From: Neoarius graeffei
Taxonomy: Eukaryota; Chordata; Actinopteri; Siluriformes; Ariidae
NCBI RefSeq assembly: GCF_027579695.1
Contig: NC_083596.1
Span: 52,690,276 to 52,754,275, forward strand
Reading direction: 5' to 3'
Length of the DNA stretch: 64,000 nt
The notes under the pieces are model-generated. The model made no database searches. It was not told where the DNA came from and saw nothing but the letters and a program-made list of their open reading frames with translations. Positions within the stretch are counted from its first letter, which is position 1; each line of letters begins with the position of its first letter. Shown piece by piece: positions 22,982-41,100 of the stretch. Made by a program: the position numbers and the translations under genes.

Positions 22982-25900
22982 TACAGCAAACATTAAGCTA
23001 CACACTACAGTAAACAAACTACACACGACAGCAAACATTAAGCTACACACTACAGTAAACAAACTACACACGACAGCAAACATTAAGCTACACACTACAG
23101 TAAACATTAAACTACACACTACAGCAAACATTAAGCAACACACTACAGTAAACATTAAGCTACACACTACAGCAAACATTAAGCTACACGCTACAGTAAA
23201 CATTAAACTACACACTACAGTAAACATTAAGCTACATACTACAGTAAACATTAAGCAACACACTACAGTAAACATTAAGCAACACAGTACAGCAAACATT
23301 AAGCTACACACTACAGTAAACATTAAGCTACACACTACAGTAAACATTAAGCAACACACTACAGCAAACATTAAGCTACACACTACAGTAAACATTAAGC
23401 TACACACTACAGTAAACATTAAGCTACACACTACAGCAAACATTAAGCAACACACTACAGCAAACATTAAGCTACACACTACAGTAAACATTAAGCTACA
23501 CACTACAGTAAACATTAAACTACACACTACAGTAAACATTAAGCTACATACTACAGCAAACATTAAGCAACACACTACAGTAAACATTAAGCAACACACT
23601 ACAGCAAACATTAAGCTACACACTACAGTAAACATTAAGCTACACACTACAGTAAACATTAAGCAACACACTACAGCAAACATTAAGCAACACACTACAG
23701 CAAACATTAAGCAACACACTACAGCAAACATTAAGCAACACACTACAGTAAACATTAAGCTACACACTACAGTAAACATTAAGCTACACACTACAGTAAA
23801 CATTAAGCTACACACTACAGCAAACATTAAGCAACACACTACAGTAAACATTAAGCAACACACTACAGTAAACATTAAGCTACACACTACAGCAAACATT
23901 AAGCTACACACTACAGTAAACATTAAGCTACACACTACAGTAAACATTAAGCTACACACTACAGCAAACATTAAGCAACACACTACAGTAAACATTAAGC
24001 TACACACTACAGTAAACATTAAGCTACACACTACAGCAAACATTAAGCTACACACTACAGTAAACATTAAGCTACACACTACAGTAAACATTAAGCTACA
24101 CACTACAGCAAACATTAAGCTACACACTACAGCAAACATTAAGCTACACACTACAGTAAACAAACTACACACGACAGCAAACATTAAGCTACACACTACA
24201 GTAAACATTAAACTACACACTACAGTAAACAAACTACACACTACAGCAAACATTAAGCTACACACTACATTAAACTTTAAGCTACACACTACAGTAAACA
24301 TTAAGCTACACACTAGAGCAAACATTAAGCTACACACTACAGCAAACATTAAGCTACACACTACAGTAAACATTAAGCTACACAGTACAGTAAACATTAA
24401 GCTACACACTACAGCAAACATTAAGCTACACACTACAGTAAACAAACTACACACGACAGCAAACATTAAGCTACACACTACAGTAATCATTAAACTACAC
24501 ACTACAGTAAACAAACTACACACTACAGCAAACATTAAGCTACACACTACATTAAACTTTAAGCTACACACTACAGTAAACATTAAGCTACACACTAGAG
24601 CAAACATTAAGCTACACACTACAGTAAACATTAAACTACACACTACAGTAAACAAACTACACACTACAGCAAACATTAAGCTACACACTACATTAAACAT
24701 TAAGCTACACACTACAGTAAACACACTACACACGACAGTAAACATTATGCTACACACTACAGTAAACATTAAACTACACACTACAGTAAACAAACTACAC
24801 ACTACAGCAAACATTAAGCTACACACTACAGTAAATATTAAGCTACACACTACAGTAAACATTGAGCTACACACTACAGTAAACATTAAGCTACACACTA
24901 CAGTAAGCATTAAACTACGCACTACAGTAAACATTAAACTACACACTACAGTAAACATTAAACTACACACTACAGTAAACATTAAACTACACACTACAGT
25001 AAACATTAAACTACACACTACAGTAAACAAACTACACACTACAGCAAACATTAAGCTACACACTACAGTAAATATTAAGCTACACACTACAGTAAACATT
25101 AAGCTACACACTACAGTAAACATTAAGCTACACACTACAGTAAACATTAAGCTACACACTACAGTAAACATTAAGCTACACACTACAGTAAACATTAAGC
25201 TACACACTACAGTAAGCATTAAACTACGCACTACAGTAAACATTAAGCTACACACTACAGTAAACATTAAGCTACACACTACAGCAAACATTAAGCAACA
25301 CACTACAGTAAACATTAAACTACACACTACAGTAAACAAACTACACACTACAGCAAACATTAAGCTACACACTACAGTAAACATTAAGCTACACACTACA
25401 GTAAACATTAAGCTACACACTACAGCAAACATTAAGCTACACACTACAGTAAGCATTAAACTATACACTACAGTAAACATTAAGCTACACACTACAGTAA
25501 GCATTAAACAATACACTACAGCAAACATTAAGCTACACACAACAGCAAACATTAAGCTACACACTACAGTAAGCATTAAGCTACACACTACAGTAAACAT
25601 TAAGCTACACACTAGAGCAAACATTAAGCAACACACTACAGTAAACATTAAACTACAGGAAACAGCAAACATTAAGCTACACACTACAGTAAGCATTAAA
25701 CTACGCACTACAGTAAACATTAAGCTACACACTACAGCAAACATTAAGCAACACACTACAGTACACATTAAACTACACACTACAGTAAACATTAAGCTAC
25801 ACACTACAGCAAACATTAAGCTACACACTAAAGTAAACATTAAGCTACACACAACAGCAAACATTAAGCTACACACTACAGTAAACATTAAACTACACAC

Positions 25901-27101
25901 AACAGCAAACATTAAGCTACACACTACAGTAAGCATTAAACTACGCACTACAGTAAACATTAAGCTACACACTACAGTAAACATTAAGCTACACACTACA
26001 GTAAACATTAAGCTACACACTACAGTAAACATTAAACTACACACTACAGTAAACATTAAGCTACACTCTACAGTAAACATTAAGCTAGACACTACAGCAA
26101 ACATTAAGCTACACGCTACAGCAAACATTAAGCTACACACTACAGTAAACATTAAACTACACACTACAGTAAACATTAAGCTACACTCTACAGTAAACAT
26201 TAAGCTAGACACTACAGCAAACATTAAGCTACACGCTACAGCAAACATTAAGCTACACATTACAGTAAACATTAAACTACACACTACAGTAAACATTAAG
26301 CTACACACTACAGCAAACATTAAGCTACACACTACAGTAAACATTAAGCTACACACAACAGCAAACATTAAGCTACACACTACAGTAAGCATTAAACTAC
26401 GCACTACAGTAAACATTAAGCTACACACTACAGCAAACATGAAGCAACACACTACAGTAAGCATTAAACTACACACTACAGTAAACAAACTACACACTAC
26501 AGCAAACATTAAGCTACACACTACAGTAAACATTAAGCTACACACTACAGCAAACATTAAGCTACACACTACAGTAAACAAACTACACACGACAGCAAAC
26601 ATTAAGCTATACACTACAGTAAGCATTAAACTACGCACTACAGTAAACATTAAGCTACACACTACAGCAAACATTAAGCAACACACTACAGTAAACATTA
26701 AACTACACACTACAGTAAACAAACTACACACTACAGCAAACATTAAGCTACACACAACATTAAACATTAAGCTACACACTACAGTAAACATTAAGCTACA
26801 CACTACAGCAAACATTAAGCTACACACTACAGCAAACATTAAGCAACACACTACAGCAAACATTAAGCTACACACTACAGTAAACATTAAGCTACACACT
26901 ACAGCAAACATTAAGCTACACACTACAGTAAACATTAAGCTACACACTACAGTAAACAAACTACATACGACAGCAAACATTATGCTACACACTACAGTAA
27001 ACATTAAACAACACACTACAGTAAACATTAAGCTACACACTACAGCAAACATTAAGCTACACACTACAGTAAACATTAAGCTACACACTACAGTAAACAA
27101 A

Positions 27102-30100
27102 CTACAACGACAGCAAACATTATGCTACACACTACAGTAAACATTAAACTACACACTACAGTAAACATTAAACTACACACTACAGTAAACATTAAACTAC
27201 ACACTACAGCAAACATTAAGCTACACACTACAGTAAACATTAAGCTACACACTACAGTAAACATTAAGCTACACACTACAGTAAACAAACTACACACGAC
27301 AGCAAACATTATGCTACACACTACAGTAAACATTAAACTACACACTACAGTAAACATTAAACTACACACTACAGTAAACATTAAACTACACACTACAGCA
27401 AACATTAAGCTACACACTACAGTAAACATTAAGCTACACACTACAGTAAACATTAAACTACACACTACAGTAAACATTAAGCTACACTCTACAGTAAACA
27501 TTAAGCAACACACTACAGCAAACATTAAGCTACACGCTACAGCAAACATTAAGCTACACACTACAGTAAACATTAAACTACACACTACAGTAAACATTAA
27601 GCTACATTCTACAGTAAACATTAAGCTAGACACTACAGCAAACACTAAGCTACAGGCTACAGCAAACATTAAGCTACACATTACAGTAAACATTAAACTA
27701 CACACTACAGCAAACATTAAGCTACACACTACAGTAAACATTAAGCTACACACTACAGTAAACATTAAGCTACACACTACAGTAAACATTAAGCTACACA
27801 CTACAGCAAACATTAAGCTACACACTACAGTAAACAAACTACACACGACAGCAAACATTAAGCTACACACTACAGTAAACATTAAACTACACAATACAGT
27901 AAACAAACTACACACTACAGCAAACATTAAGCTACACACTACATTAAACTTTAAGCTACACACTACAGTAAACATTAAGCTACACACTACAGCAAACATT
28001 AAGCAACACACTACAGTAAACATTAAACTACACACTACAGTAAACAAACTACACACTACAGCAAACATTAAGCTACACACTACAGTAAACATTAAGCTAC
28101 ACACTACAGTAAACATTAAGCTACACACTACAGTAAACATTAAGCTACACACTACAGTAAGCATTAAACTATACACTACAGCAAACATTAAGCTACACAC
28201 TACAGTAAGCATTAAACAATACACTACAGCAAACATTAAGCTACACACAACAGCAAACATTAAGCTACACACTACAGTAAGCATTAAGCTACACACTACA
28301 GTAAACATTAAGCTCCACACTACAGCAAACATTAAGCAACACACTACAGTAAACATTAAACTACACGAAACAGCAAACATTAAGCTACACACTACAGTAA
28401 GCATTAAACTACGCACTACAGTAAACATTAAGCTACACACTACAGCAAACATTAAGCAACACACTACAGTACACATTAAACTACACACTACAGTAAACAT
28501 TAAGCTACACACTACAGCAAACATTAAGCTACACACTAAAGTAAACATTAAGCTACACACAACAGCAAACATTAAGCTACACACTACAGTAAACATTAAA
28601 CTACACACAACAGCAAACATTAAGCTACACACTACAGTAAGCATTAAACTACGCACTACAGTAAACATTAAGCTACACGCTACAGTAAACATTAAGCTAC
28701 ACACTACAGTAAACATTAAGCTACACACTACAGTAAACATTAAACTACACACTACAGTAAACATTAAGCTACACTCTACAGTAAACATTAAGCTAGACAG
28801 TACAGCAAACATTAAGCTACACGCTACAGCAAACATTAAGCTACACACTACAGTAAACATTAAACTACACACTACAGTAAACATTAAGCTACACTCTACA
28901 GTAAACATTAAGCAACACACTACAGTAAACATTAAACTACACACTACAGTAAACAAACTACACACTACAGCAAACATTAAGCTACACACTACAGTAAACA
29001 TTAAGCTACACACTACAGCAAACATTAAGCTACACACTACAGTAAACAAACTACACACGACAGCAAACATTAAGCTATACACTACAGTAAGCATTAAACT
29101 ACGCACTACAGTAAACATTAAGCTACACACTACAGCAAACATTAAGCAACACACTACAGCAAACATTAAACTACACACTACAGTAAACAAACTACACACT
29201 ACAGCAAACATTAAGCTACACACAACATTAAACATTAAGCTACACACTACAGTAAACATTAAGCTACACACTACAGCAAACATTAAGCTACACACTACAG
29301 CAAACATTAAGCAACACACTACAGCAAACATTAAGCTACACACTACAGTAAACATTAAGCTACACACTACAGCAAACATTAAGCTACACACTACTGTAAA
29401 CATTAAGCTACACACTACAGTAAACAAACTACATACGACAGCAAACATTATGCTACACACTACAGTAAACATTAAACAACACACTACAGTAAACATTAAA
29501 CTACACACTACAGTAAACATTAAACTACACACTACAGTAAACATTAAACTACACACTACAGTAAACAAACTACACACTACAGCAAACATTAAGCTACACA
29601 CTACAGTAAATATTAAGCTACACACTACAGTAAACATTAAGCTACACACTACAGTAAACATTAAGCTACACACTACAGTAAACATTAAGCTACACACTAC
29701 AGTAAGCATTAAACTACGCACTACAGTAAACATTAAGCTACACACTACAGTAAACATTAAGCTACACACTACAGCAAACATTAAGCAACACACTACAGTA
29801 AACATTAAACTACACACTACAGTAAACAAACTACACACTACAGCAAACATTAAGCTACACACTACAGTAAACATTAAGCTACACACTACAGTAAACATTA
29901 AGCTACACACTACAGGAAACATTAAGCTACACACTATAGTAAGCATTAAACTACACACTACAGCAAACATTAAGCTACACACAACAGCAAACATTAAGCT
30001 ACACACTACAGTAAACAGTAAGCTACACACAACAGCAAACATTAAGCTACACACTACAGTAAGCATTAAGCTACACACTACAGTAAACATTAAGCTACAC

Positions 30101-33100
30101 ACTACAGCAAACATTAAGCAACACACTACAGTAAACATTAAACTACACGAAACAGCAAACATTAAGCTACACACTACAGTAAGCATTAAACTACGCACTA
30201 CAGTAAACATTAAGCTACACGCTACAGTAAACATTAAGCTACACACTACAGTAAACATTAAGCTACACACTACAGCAAACATTAAGCAACACACTACAGT
30301 AAACATTCAACTACACACAACAGCAAACATTAAGCTACACACTACAGTAAGCATTAAACTACGCACTACAGTAAACATTAAGCTACACGCTACAGTAAAC
30401 ATTAAGCTACACACTACAGTAAACATTAAGCTACACACTACAGTAAACATTAAACTACACACTACAGTAAACATTAAGCTACACTCTACAGTAAACATTA
30501 AGCTAGACACTACAGCAAACATTAAGCTACACGCTACAGCAAACATTAAGCTACACACTACAGTAAACATTAAGCTACACACTACAGTAAACATTAAACT
30601 ACACACTACAGTAAACATTAAGCTACACTCTACAGTAAACATTAAGCAACACACTACAGCAAACATTAAGCTACACGCTACAGCAAACATTAAGCTACAC
30701 ACTACAGTAAACATTAAACTACACACTACAGTAAACATTAAGCTACACTCTACAGTAAACATTAAGCTAGACACTACAGCAAACACTAAGCTACACGCTA
30801 CAGCAAACATTAAGCTACACATTACAGTAAACATTAAACTACACACTACAGCAAACATTAAGCTACACACTACAGTCAACATTAAGCTACACACTACAGT
30901 AAACATTAAGCTACACACTACAGTAAACATTAAGCTACACACTACAGCAAACATTAAGCTACACACTACAGTAAACAAACTACACACGACAGCAAACATT
31001 AAGCTACACACTACAGTAAACATTAAACTACACACTACAGTAAACAAACTACACACTACAGCAAACATTAAGCTACACACTACATTAAACTTTAAGCTAC
31101 ACACTACAGTAAACATTAAGCTACACACTAGAGCAAACATTAAGCTACACACTACAGTAAACATTAAACTACACACTACAGTAAACAAACTACACACTAC
31201 AGCAAACATTAAGCTACACACTACAGTAAACATTAAGCTACACACTACATTAAACATTAAGCTACACACTACAGTAAACACACTACACACGACAGTAAAC
31301 ATTATGCTACACACTACAGTAAACATTAAACTACACACTACAGTAAACAAACTACACACTACAGCAAACATTAAGCTACACACTACAGTAAATATTAAGC
31401 TACACACTACAGTAAACATTAAGCTACACACTACAGTAAACATTAAGCTACACACTACAGTAAGCATTAAAGTACGCACTACAGTAAACATTAAACTACA
31501 CACTACAGTAAACATTAAACTACACACTACAGTAAACATTAAACTACACACTACAGTAAACAAACTACACACTACAGCAAACATTAAGCTACACACTACA
31601 GTAAATATTAAGCTACACACTACAGTAAACATTAAGCTACACACTACAGTAAACATTAAGCTACACACTACAGTAAACATTAAGCTACACACTACAGTAA
31701 GCATTAAACTACGCACTACAGTAAACATTAAGCTACACACTACAGTAAACATTAAGCTACACACTACAGCAAACATTAAGCAACACACTACAGTAAACAT
31801 TAAACTACACACTACAGTAAACAAACTACACACTACAGCAAACATTAAGCTACACACTACAGTAAACATTAAGCTACACACTACAGTAAACATTAAGCTA
31901 CACACTACAGTAAACATTAAGCTACACACTACAGTAAGCATTAAACTATACACTACAGCAAACATTAAGCTACACACTACAGTAAGCATTAAACTATACA
32001 CTACAGTAAACATTAAGCTACACACTACAGTAAGCATTAAACAATACACTACAGCAAACATTAAGCTACACACAACAGCAAACATTAAGCTACACACTAC
32101 AGTAAGCATTAAGCTACACACTACAGTAAACATTAAGCTACACACTACAGCAAACATTAAGCAACACACTACAGTAAACATTAAACTACACGAAACAGCA
32201 AACATTAAGCTACACACTACAGTAAGCATTAAACTACGCACTACAGTAAACATTAAGCTACACACTACAGCAAACATTAAGCAACACACTACAGTACACA
32301 TTAAACTACACACTACAGTAAACATTAAGCTACACACTACAGCAAACATTAAGCTACACACTAAAGTAAACATTAAGCTACACACAACAGCAAACATTAA
32401 GCTACACACTACAGTAAACATTAAACTACACACTACAGTAAACATTAAGCTACACTCTACAGTAAACATTAAGCAACACACTACAGCAAACATTAAGCTA
32501 CACGCTACAGCAAACATTAAGCTACACACTACAGTAAACATTAAACTACACACTACAGTAAACATTAAGCTACACTCTACAGTAAACATTAAGCTAGACA
32601 CTACAGCAAACACTAAGCTACACGCTACAGCAAACATTAAGCTACACATTACAGTAAACATTAAACTACACACTACAGCAAACATTAAGCTACACACTAC
32701 AGTCAACATTAAGCTACACACTACAGTAAACATTAAGCTACACACTACAGTAAACATTAAGCTACACACTACAGCAAACATTAAGCTACACACTACAGTA
32801 AACAAACTACACACGACAGCAAACATTAAGCTACACACTACAGTAAACATTAAACTACACACTACAGTAAACAAACTACACACTACAGCAAACATTAAGC
32901 TACACACTACATTAAACTTTAAGCTACACACTACAGTAAACATTAAGCTACACACTAGAGCAAACATTAAGCTACACACTACAGTAAACATTAAACTACA
33001 CACTACAGTAAACAAACTACACACTACAGCAAACATTAAGCTACACACTACAGTAAACATTAAGCTACACACTACATTAAACATTAAGCTACACACTACA

Positions 33101-36100
33101 GTAAACATTAAGCTACACACTACAGCAAACATTAAGCTACACACTACAGTAAATATTAAGCTACACACTACAGTAAACATTAAGCTACACACTACAGTAA
33201 ACATTAAGCTACACACTACAGTAAGCATTAAACTACGCACTACAGTAAACATTAAACTACACACTGCAGTAAACATTAAACTACACACTACAGTAAACAT
33301 TAAACTACACACTACAGTAAACATTAAACTACACACTACAGTAAACAAACTACACACTACAGCAAACATTAAGCTACACACTACAGTAAATATTAAGCTA
33401 CACACTACAGTAAACATTAAGCTACACACTACAGTAAACATTAAGCTACACACTACAGTAAACATTAAGCTACACACTACAGTAAGCATTAAACTACGCA
33501 CTACAGTAAACATTAAGCTACACACTACAGTAAACATTAAGCTACACACTACAGCAAACATTAAGCAACACACTACAGTAAACATTAAACTACACACTAC
33601 AGTAAACAAACTACACACTACAGCAAACATTAAGCTACACACTACAGTAAACATTAAGCTACACACTACAGTAAACATTAAGCTACACACTACAGTAAAC
33701 ATTAAGCTACACACTACAGTAAGCATTAAACTATACACTACAGCAAACATTAAGCTACACACTACAGTAAACATTAAGCTACACACTACAGTAAGCATTA
33801 AACTATACACTACAGCAAACATTAAGCAACACACTACAGTAAACATTAAACTACACACTACAGTAAACAAACTACACACTACAGCAAACATTAAGCTACA
33901 CACTACAGTAAACATTAAGCTACACACTACAGTAAACATTAAGCTACACACTACAGTAAACATTAAGCTACACACTACAGTAAGCATTAAACTATACACT
34001 ACAGTAAACATTAAGCTACACACTACAGTAAGCATTAAACAATACACTACAGCAAACATTAAGCTACACACAACAGCAAACATTAAGCTACACACTACAG
34101 TAAGCATTAAGCTACACACTACAGTAAACATTAAGCTACACACTACAGCAAACATTAAGCAACACACTACAGTAAACATTAAACTACACGAAACAGCAAA
34201 CATTAAGCTACACACTACAGTAAGCATTAAACTACGCACTACAGTAAACATTAAGCTACACACTACAGCAAACATTAAGCAACACACTACAGTACACATT
34301 AAACTACACACTACAGTAAACATTAAGCTACACACTACAGCAAACATTAAGCTACACACTAAAGTAAACATTAAGCTACACACAACAGCAAACATTAAGC
34401 TACACACTACAGTAAACATTAAACTACACACAACAGCAAACATTAAGCTACACGCTACAGTAAGCATTAAACTACGCACTACAGTAAACATTAAGCTACA
34501 CGCTACAGTAAACATTAAGCTACACACTACAGTAAACATTAAGCTACACACTACAGTAAACATTAAACTACACACTACAGTAAACATTAAGCTACACTCT
34601 ACAGTAAACATTAAGCTAGACACTACAGCAAACATTAAGCTACACGCTACAGCAAACATTAAGCTACACACTACAGTAAACATTAAACTACACACTACAG
34701 TAAACATTAAGCTACACTCTACAGTAAACATTAAGCAACACACTACAGTAAACATTAAACTACACACTACAGTAAAAAAACTACACACTACAGCAAACAT
34801 TAAGCTACACACTACAGTAAACTTTAAGCTACACACTACAGCAAACATTAAGCTACACACTACAGTAAACAAACTACACACGACAGCAAACATTAAGCTA
34901 TACACTACAGTAAGCATTAAACTACGCACTACAGTAAACATTAAGCTACACACTACAGCAAACATTAAGCAACACACTACAGTAAACATTAAACTACACA
35001 CTACAGTAAACAAACTACACACTACAGCAAACATTAAGCTACACACAACATTAAACATTAAGCTACACACTACAGCAAACATTAAGCTACACACTACAGC
35101 AAACATTAAGCAACACACTACAGCAAACATTAAGCTACACACTACCGTAAACATTAAGCTACACACTACAGCAAACATTAAGCTACACACTACAGTAAAC
35201 ATTAAGCTACACACTACAGTAAACAAACTACATACGACAGCAAACATTATGCTACACACTACAGTAAACATTAAACAACACACTACAGTAAACATTAAAC
35301 TACACACTACAGTAAACATTAAACTACACACTACAGTAAACATTAAACTACACACTACAGTAAACAAACTACACACTACAGCAAACATTAAGCTACACAC
35401 TACAGTAAATATTAAGCTACACACTACAGTAAACATTAAGCTACACACTACAGTAAACATTAAGCTACACACTACAGTAAACATTAAGCTACACACTACA
35501 GTAAGCATTAAACTACGCACTACAGTAAACATTAAGCTACACACTACAGTAAACATTAAGCTACACACTACAGCAAACATTAAGCAACACACTACAGTAA
35601 ACATTAAACTACACACTACAGTAAACAAACTACACACTACAGCAAACATTAAGCTACACACTACAGTAAACATTAAGCTACACACTACAGTAAACATTAA
35701 GCTACACACTACAGCAAACATTAAGCTACACACTACAGTAAGCATTAAACTATACACTACAGTAAACATTAAGCTACACACTACAGTAAGCATTAAGCTA
35801 CACACTACAGCAAACATTAAGCAACACACTACAGTAAACATTAAACTACACACTACAGTAAACAAACTACACACTACAGCAAACATTAAGCTACACACTA
35901 CAGTAAACATTAAGCTACACACAACAGCAAACATTAAGCTACACACTACAGTAAGCATTAAGCTACACACTACAGTAAACATTAAGCTACACACTACAGC
36001 AAACATTAAGCAACACACTACAGTAAACATTAAACTACACACTACAGTAAACAAACTACACACTACAGCAAACATTAAGCTACACACTACAGTAAACATT

Positions 36101-38197
36101 AAGCTACACACTACAGTAAGCATTAAACTACGCACTACAGTAAACATTAAGCTACACACTACAGTAAACATTAAGCTACACACTACAGCAAACATTAAGC
36201 AACACACTACAGTAAACATTAAACTACACACTACAGTAAACAAACTACACACAACAGCAAACATTAAGCTACACACTACAGTAAACATTAAGCTACACAC
36301 TACAGTAAGCATTAAACTACGCACTACAGTAAACATTAAGCTACACACTACAGTAAGCATTAAACAATACACTACAGCAAACATTAAGCTACACACAACA
36401 GCAAACATTAAGCTACACACTACAGTAAGCATTAAGCTACACACTACAGTCAACATTAAACTACACACTACAGCAAACATTAAGCAACACACTACAGTAA
36501 GCATTAAACTACGCACTACAGTAAACATTAAGCTACACACTACAGCAATCATTAAGCAACACACTACAGTACACATTAAACTACACACTACAGTAAACAT
36601 TAAGCTACACACTACAGCAAACATTAAGCTACACACTAAAGTAAACATTAAGCTACACACAACAGCAAACATTAAGCTACACACTACAGTAAACATTAAA
36701 CTACACACAACAGCAAACATTAAGCTACACACTACAGTAAGCATTAAACTACGCACTACAGTAAACATTAAGCTACACGCTACAGTAAACATTAAGCTAC
36801 ACACTACAGTAAACATTAAGCTACACACTACAGTAAACATTAAACTACACACTACAGTAAACATTAAGCTACACTCTACAGTAAACATTAAGCTAGACAC
36901 TACAGCAAACATTAAGCTACACGCTACAGCAAACATTAAGCTACACACTACAGTAAACATTAAACTACACACTACAGTAAACATTAAGCTACACTCTACA
37001 GTAAACATTAAGCTAGACACTACAGCAAACATTAAGCTACACGCTACAGCAAACATTAAGCTACACATTACAGTAAACATTAAACTACACACTACAGTAA
37101 ACATTAAGCTACACACTACAGCAAACATTAAGCTACACACTACAGTAAACATTAAGCTACACACAACAGCAAACATTAAGCTACACACTACAGTAAGCAT
37201 TAAACTACGCACTACAGTAAACATTAAGCTACACACTACAGCAAACATGAAGCAACACACTACAGTAAGCATTAAACTACACACTACAGTAAACAAACTA
37301 CACACTACAGCAAACATTAAGCTACACACTACAGTAAACATTAAGCTACACACTACAGCAAACATTAAGCTACACACTACAGTAAACAAACTACACACGA
37401 CAGCAAACATTAAGCTATACACTACAGTAAGCATTAAACTACGCACTACAGTAAACATTAAGCTACACACTACAGCAAACATTAAGCAACACACTACAGT
37501 AAACATTAAACTACACACTACAGTAAACAAACTACACACTACAGCAAACATTAAGCTACACACAACATTAAACATTAAGCTACACACTACAGTAAACATT
37601 AAGCTACACACTACAGCAAACATTAAGCTACACACTACAGCAAACATTAAGCTACACAGTACAGTAAACATTAAGCTACACACTACAGCAAACATTAAGC
37701 AACACACTACAGTAAACATTAAGCAACACACTACAGCAAACATTAAGCTACACACTACAGTAAACATTAAGCTACACACTACAGCAAACATTAAGCAACA
37801 CACTACAGCAAACATTAAGCTACACACTACAGTAAACATTAAGCTACACACTACAGCAAACATTAAGCTACACACTACAGTAAACATTAAGCTACACACT
37901 ACAGCAAACATTAAGCTACACACTACAGTAAACATTAAGCTACACACTACAGCAAACATTAAGCAACACACTACAGCAAACATTAAGCTACACACTACAG
38001 TAAACATTAAGCTACACACTACAGCAAACATTAAGCTACACACTACAGTAAACATTAAGCTACACACTACAGTAAACAAACTACATACGACAGCAAACAT
38101 TATGCTACACACTACAGTAAACATTAAACAACACACTACAGCAAACATTAAGCTACACACTACAGTAAACATTAAGCTACACACTACAGTAAACAAA
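27102..38197 (+). repeat. Higher-order block of the 24-bp satellite beginning at the CTACAACGACAG marker (11,096 bp)
   Basis: The block opens with a marker unit, CTACAACGACAGCAAA, one base shorter than the usual CTACACACGACAG, followed by a CATTATGCTACAC unit and a fixed series of AAACTACACACTACAG units. The same opening occurs at 38,198, 43,165 and 43,518. The base deletion breaks the reading frames at exactly these places. Inside are repeated sub-blocks marked by CTACACGAAACAG (28,361, 30,143, 32,186 and 34,184). Confidence 0.8.
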
Positions 38198-41100
38198 CTA
38201 CAACGACAGCAAATATTATGCTACACACTACAGTAAACATTAAACTACACACTACAGTAAACATTAAACTACACACTACAGTAAACATTAAACTACACAC
38301 TACAGCAAACATTAAGCTACACACTACAGTAAACATTAAGCTCCACACTACAGTAAACATTAAGCTACACACTACAGTAAACAAACTACACACGACAGCA
38401 AACATTATGCTACACACTACAGTAAACATTAAACTACACACTACAGTAAACATTAAACTACACACTACAGTAAACATTAAACTACACACTACAGCAAACA
38501 TTAAGCTACACACTACAGTAAACATTAAGCTACACACTACAGTAAACATTAAACTACACACTACAGTAAACATTAAGCTACACTCTACAGTAAACATTAA
38601 GCAACACACTACAGCAAACATTAAGCTACACTCTACAGTAAACATTAAGCTAGACACTACAGCAAACACTAAGCTACAGGCTACAGCAAACATTAAGCTA
38701 CACATTACAGTAAACATTAAACTACACACTACAGCAAACATTAAGCTACACACTACAGTAAACATTAAGCTACACATTACAGTAAACATTAAACTACACA
38801 CTACAGCAAACATTAAGCTACACGCTACAGCAAACATTAAGCTACACACTACAGTAAACATTAAACTACACACTACAGTAAACATTAAGCTACATTCTAC
38901 AGTAAACATTAAGCTAGACACTACAGCAAACACTAAGCTACAGGCTACAGCAAACATTAAGCTACACATTACAGTAAACATTAAACTACACACTACAGCA
39001 AACATTAAGCTACACACTACAGTAAACATTAAGCTACACACTACAGTAAACATTAAGCTACACACTACAGTAAACATTAAGCTACACACTACAGCAAACA
39101 TTAAGCTACACACTACAGTAAACAAACTACACACGACAGCAAACATTAAGCTACACACTACAGTAAACATTAAACTACACAATACAGTAAACAAACTACA
39201 CACTACAGCAAACATTAAGCTACACACTACATTAAACTTTAAGCTACACACTACAGTAAACATTAAGCTACACACTACAGCAAACATTAAGCAACACACT
39301 ACAGTAAACATTAAACTACACACTACAGTAAACAAACTACACACTACAGCAAACATTAAGCTACACACTACAGTAAACATTAAGCTACACACTACAGTAA
39401 ACATTAAGCTACACACTACAGTAAGCATTAAACTATACACTACAGCAAACATTAAGCTACACACTACAGCAAACATTAAGCTACACACTACAGTAAGCAT
39501 TAAGCTACACACTACAGTAAACATTAAGCAACACACTACAGTAAACATTAAACTACACACTACAGTAAACAAACTACACACTACAGCAAACATTAAGCTA
39601 CACACTACAGTAAACATTAAGCTACACACTACAGTAAATATTAAGCTACACACTACAGTAAACATTAAGCTACACACTACAGTAAGCATTAAACTATACA
39701 CTACAGCAAACATTAAGCTACACACAACAGCAAACATTAAGCTACACACTACAGTAAGCATTAAGCTACACACTACAGTAAACATTAAGCTACACACTAC
39801 AGCAAACATTAAGCAACACACTACAGTAAACATTAAACTACACGAAACAGCAAACATTAAGCTACACACTACAGTAAGCATTAAACTACGCACTACAGTA
39901 AACATTAAGCTACACACTACAGCAAACATTAAGCAACACCCTACAGTACACATTAAACTACACACTACAGTAAACATTAAGCTACACACTACAGCAAACA
40001 TTAAGCTACACACTACAGTAAACATTAAACTACACACAACAGCAAACATTAAGCTACACACTACAGTAAGCATTAAACTACGCACTACAGTAAACATTAA
40101 GCTACACGCTACAGTAAACATTATGCTACACTCTACAGTAAACATTAAGCTACACACTACAGTAAACATTAAGCTACACACTACAGTAAGCATTAAACTA
40201 TACACTACAGCAAACATTAAGCTACACACAACAGCAAACATTAAGCTACACACTACAGTAAGCATTAAGCTACACACTACAGTAAACATTAAGCTACACA
40301 CTACAGCAAACATTAAGCAACACACTACAGTAAACATTAAACTACACGAAACAGCAAACATTAAGCTACACACTACAGTAAGCATTAAACTACGCACTAC
40401 AGTAAACATTAAGCTACACACTACAGCAAACATTAAGCAACACACTACAGTACACATTAAACTACACACTACAGTAAACATTAAGCTACACACTACAGCA
40501 AACATTAAGCTACACACTAAAGTAAACATTAAGCTACACACAACAGCAAACATTAAGCTACACACTACAGTAAACATTAAACTACACACAACAGCAAACA
40601 TTAAGCTACACACTACAGTAAGCATTAAACTACGCACTACAGTAAACATTAAGCTACACGCTACAGTAAACATTAAGCTACACGCTACAGCAAACATTAA
40701 GCTACACACTACAGTAAACATTAAACTACACACTACAGTAAACATTAAACTACACACTACAGTAAACAAACTACACACTACAGCAAACATTAAGCTACAC
40801 ACTACAGTAAACATTAAGCTACACACTACAGCAAACATTAAGCTACACACTACAGTAAACAAACTACACACGGCAGCAAACATTAAGCTATACACTACAG
40901 TAAGCATTAAACTACGCACTACAGTAAACATTAAGCTACACACTACAGCAAACATTAAGCAACACACTACAGCAAACATTAAACTACACACTACAGTAAA
41001 CAAACTACACACTACAGCAAACATTAAGCTACACACAACATTAAACATTAAGCTACACACTACAGTAAACATTAAGCTACACACTACAGCAAACATTAAG

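Noticed and set aside
20120..27100. 2,326-codon minus-strand frame of MFTVVCSL repeats as a giant protein gene
   Set aside because: It is pure 24-bp satellite. The opposite strand is open as well, common variants change amino acids, no unique N- or C-terminal domain exists, and the frame ends at satellite indels.
27122..38236. 3,704-codon plus-strand frame of NIKLHTTV repeats as a giant protein gene
   Set aside because: Same reason: a repeat length divisible by three gives a stop-free frame. It starts and stops at copies of the same one-base-deletion junction, not at gene-like boundaries.
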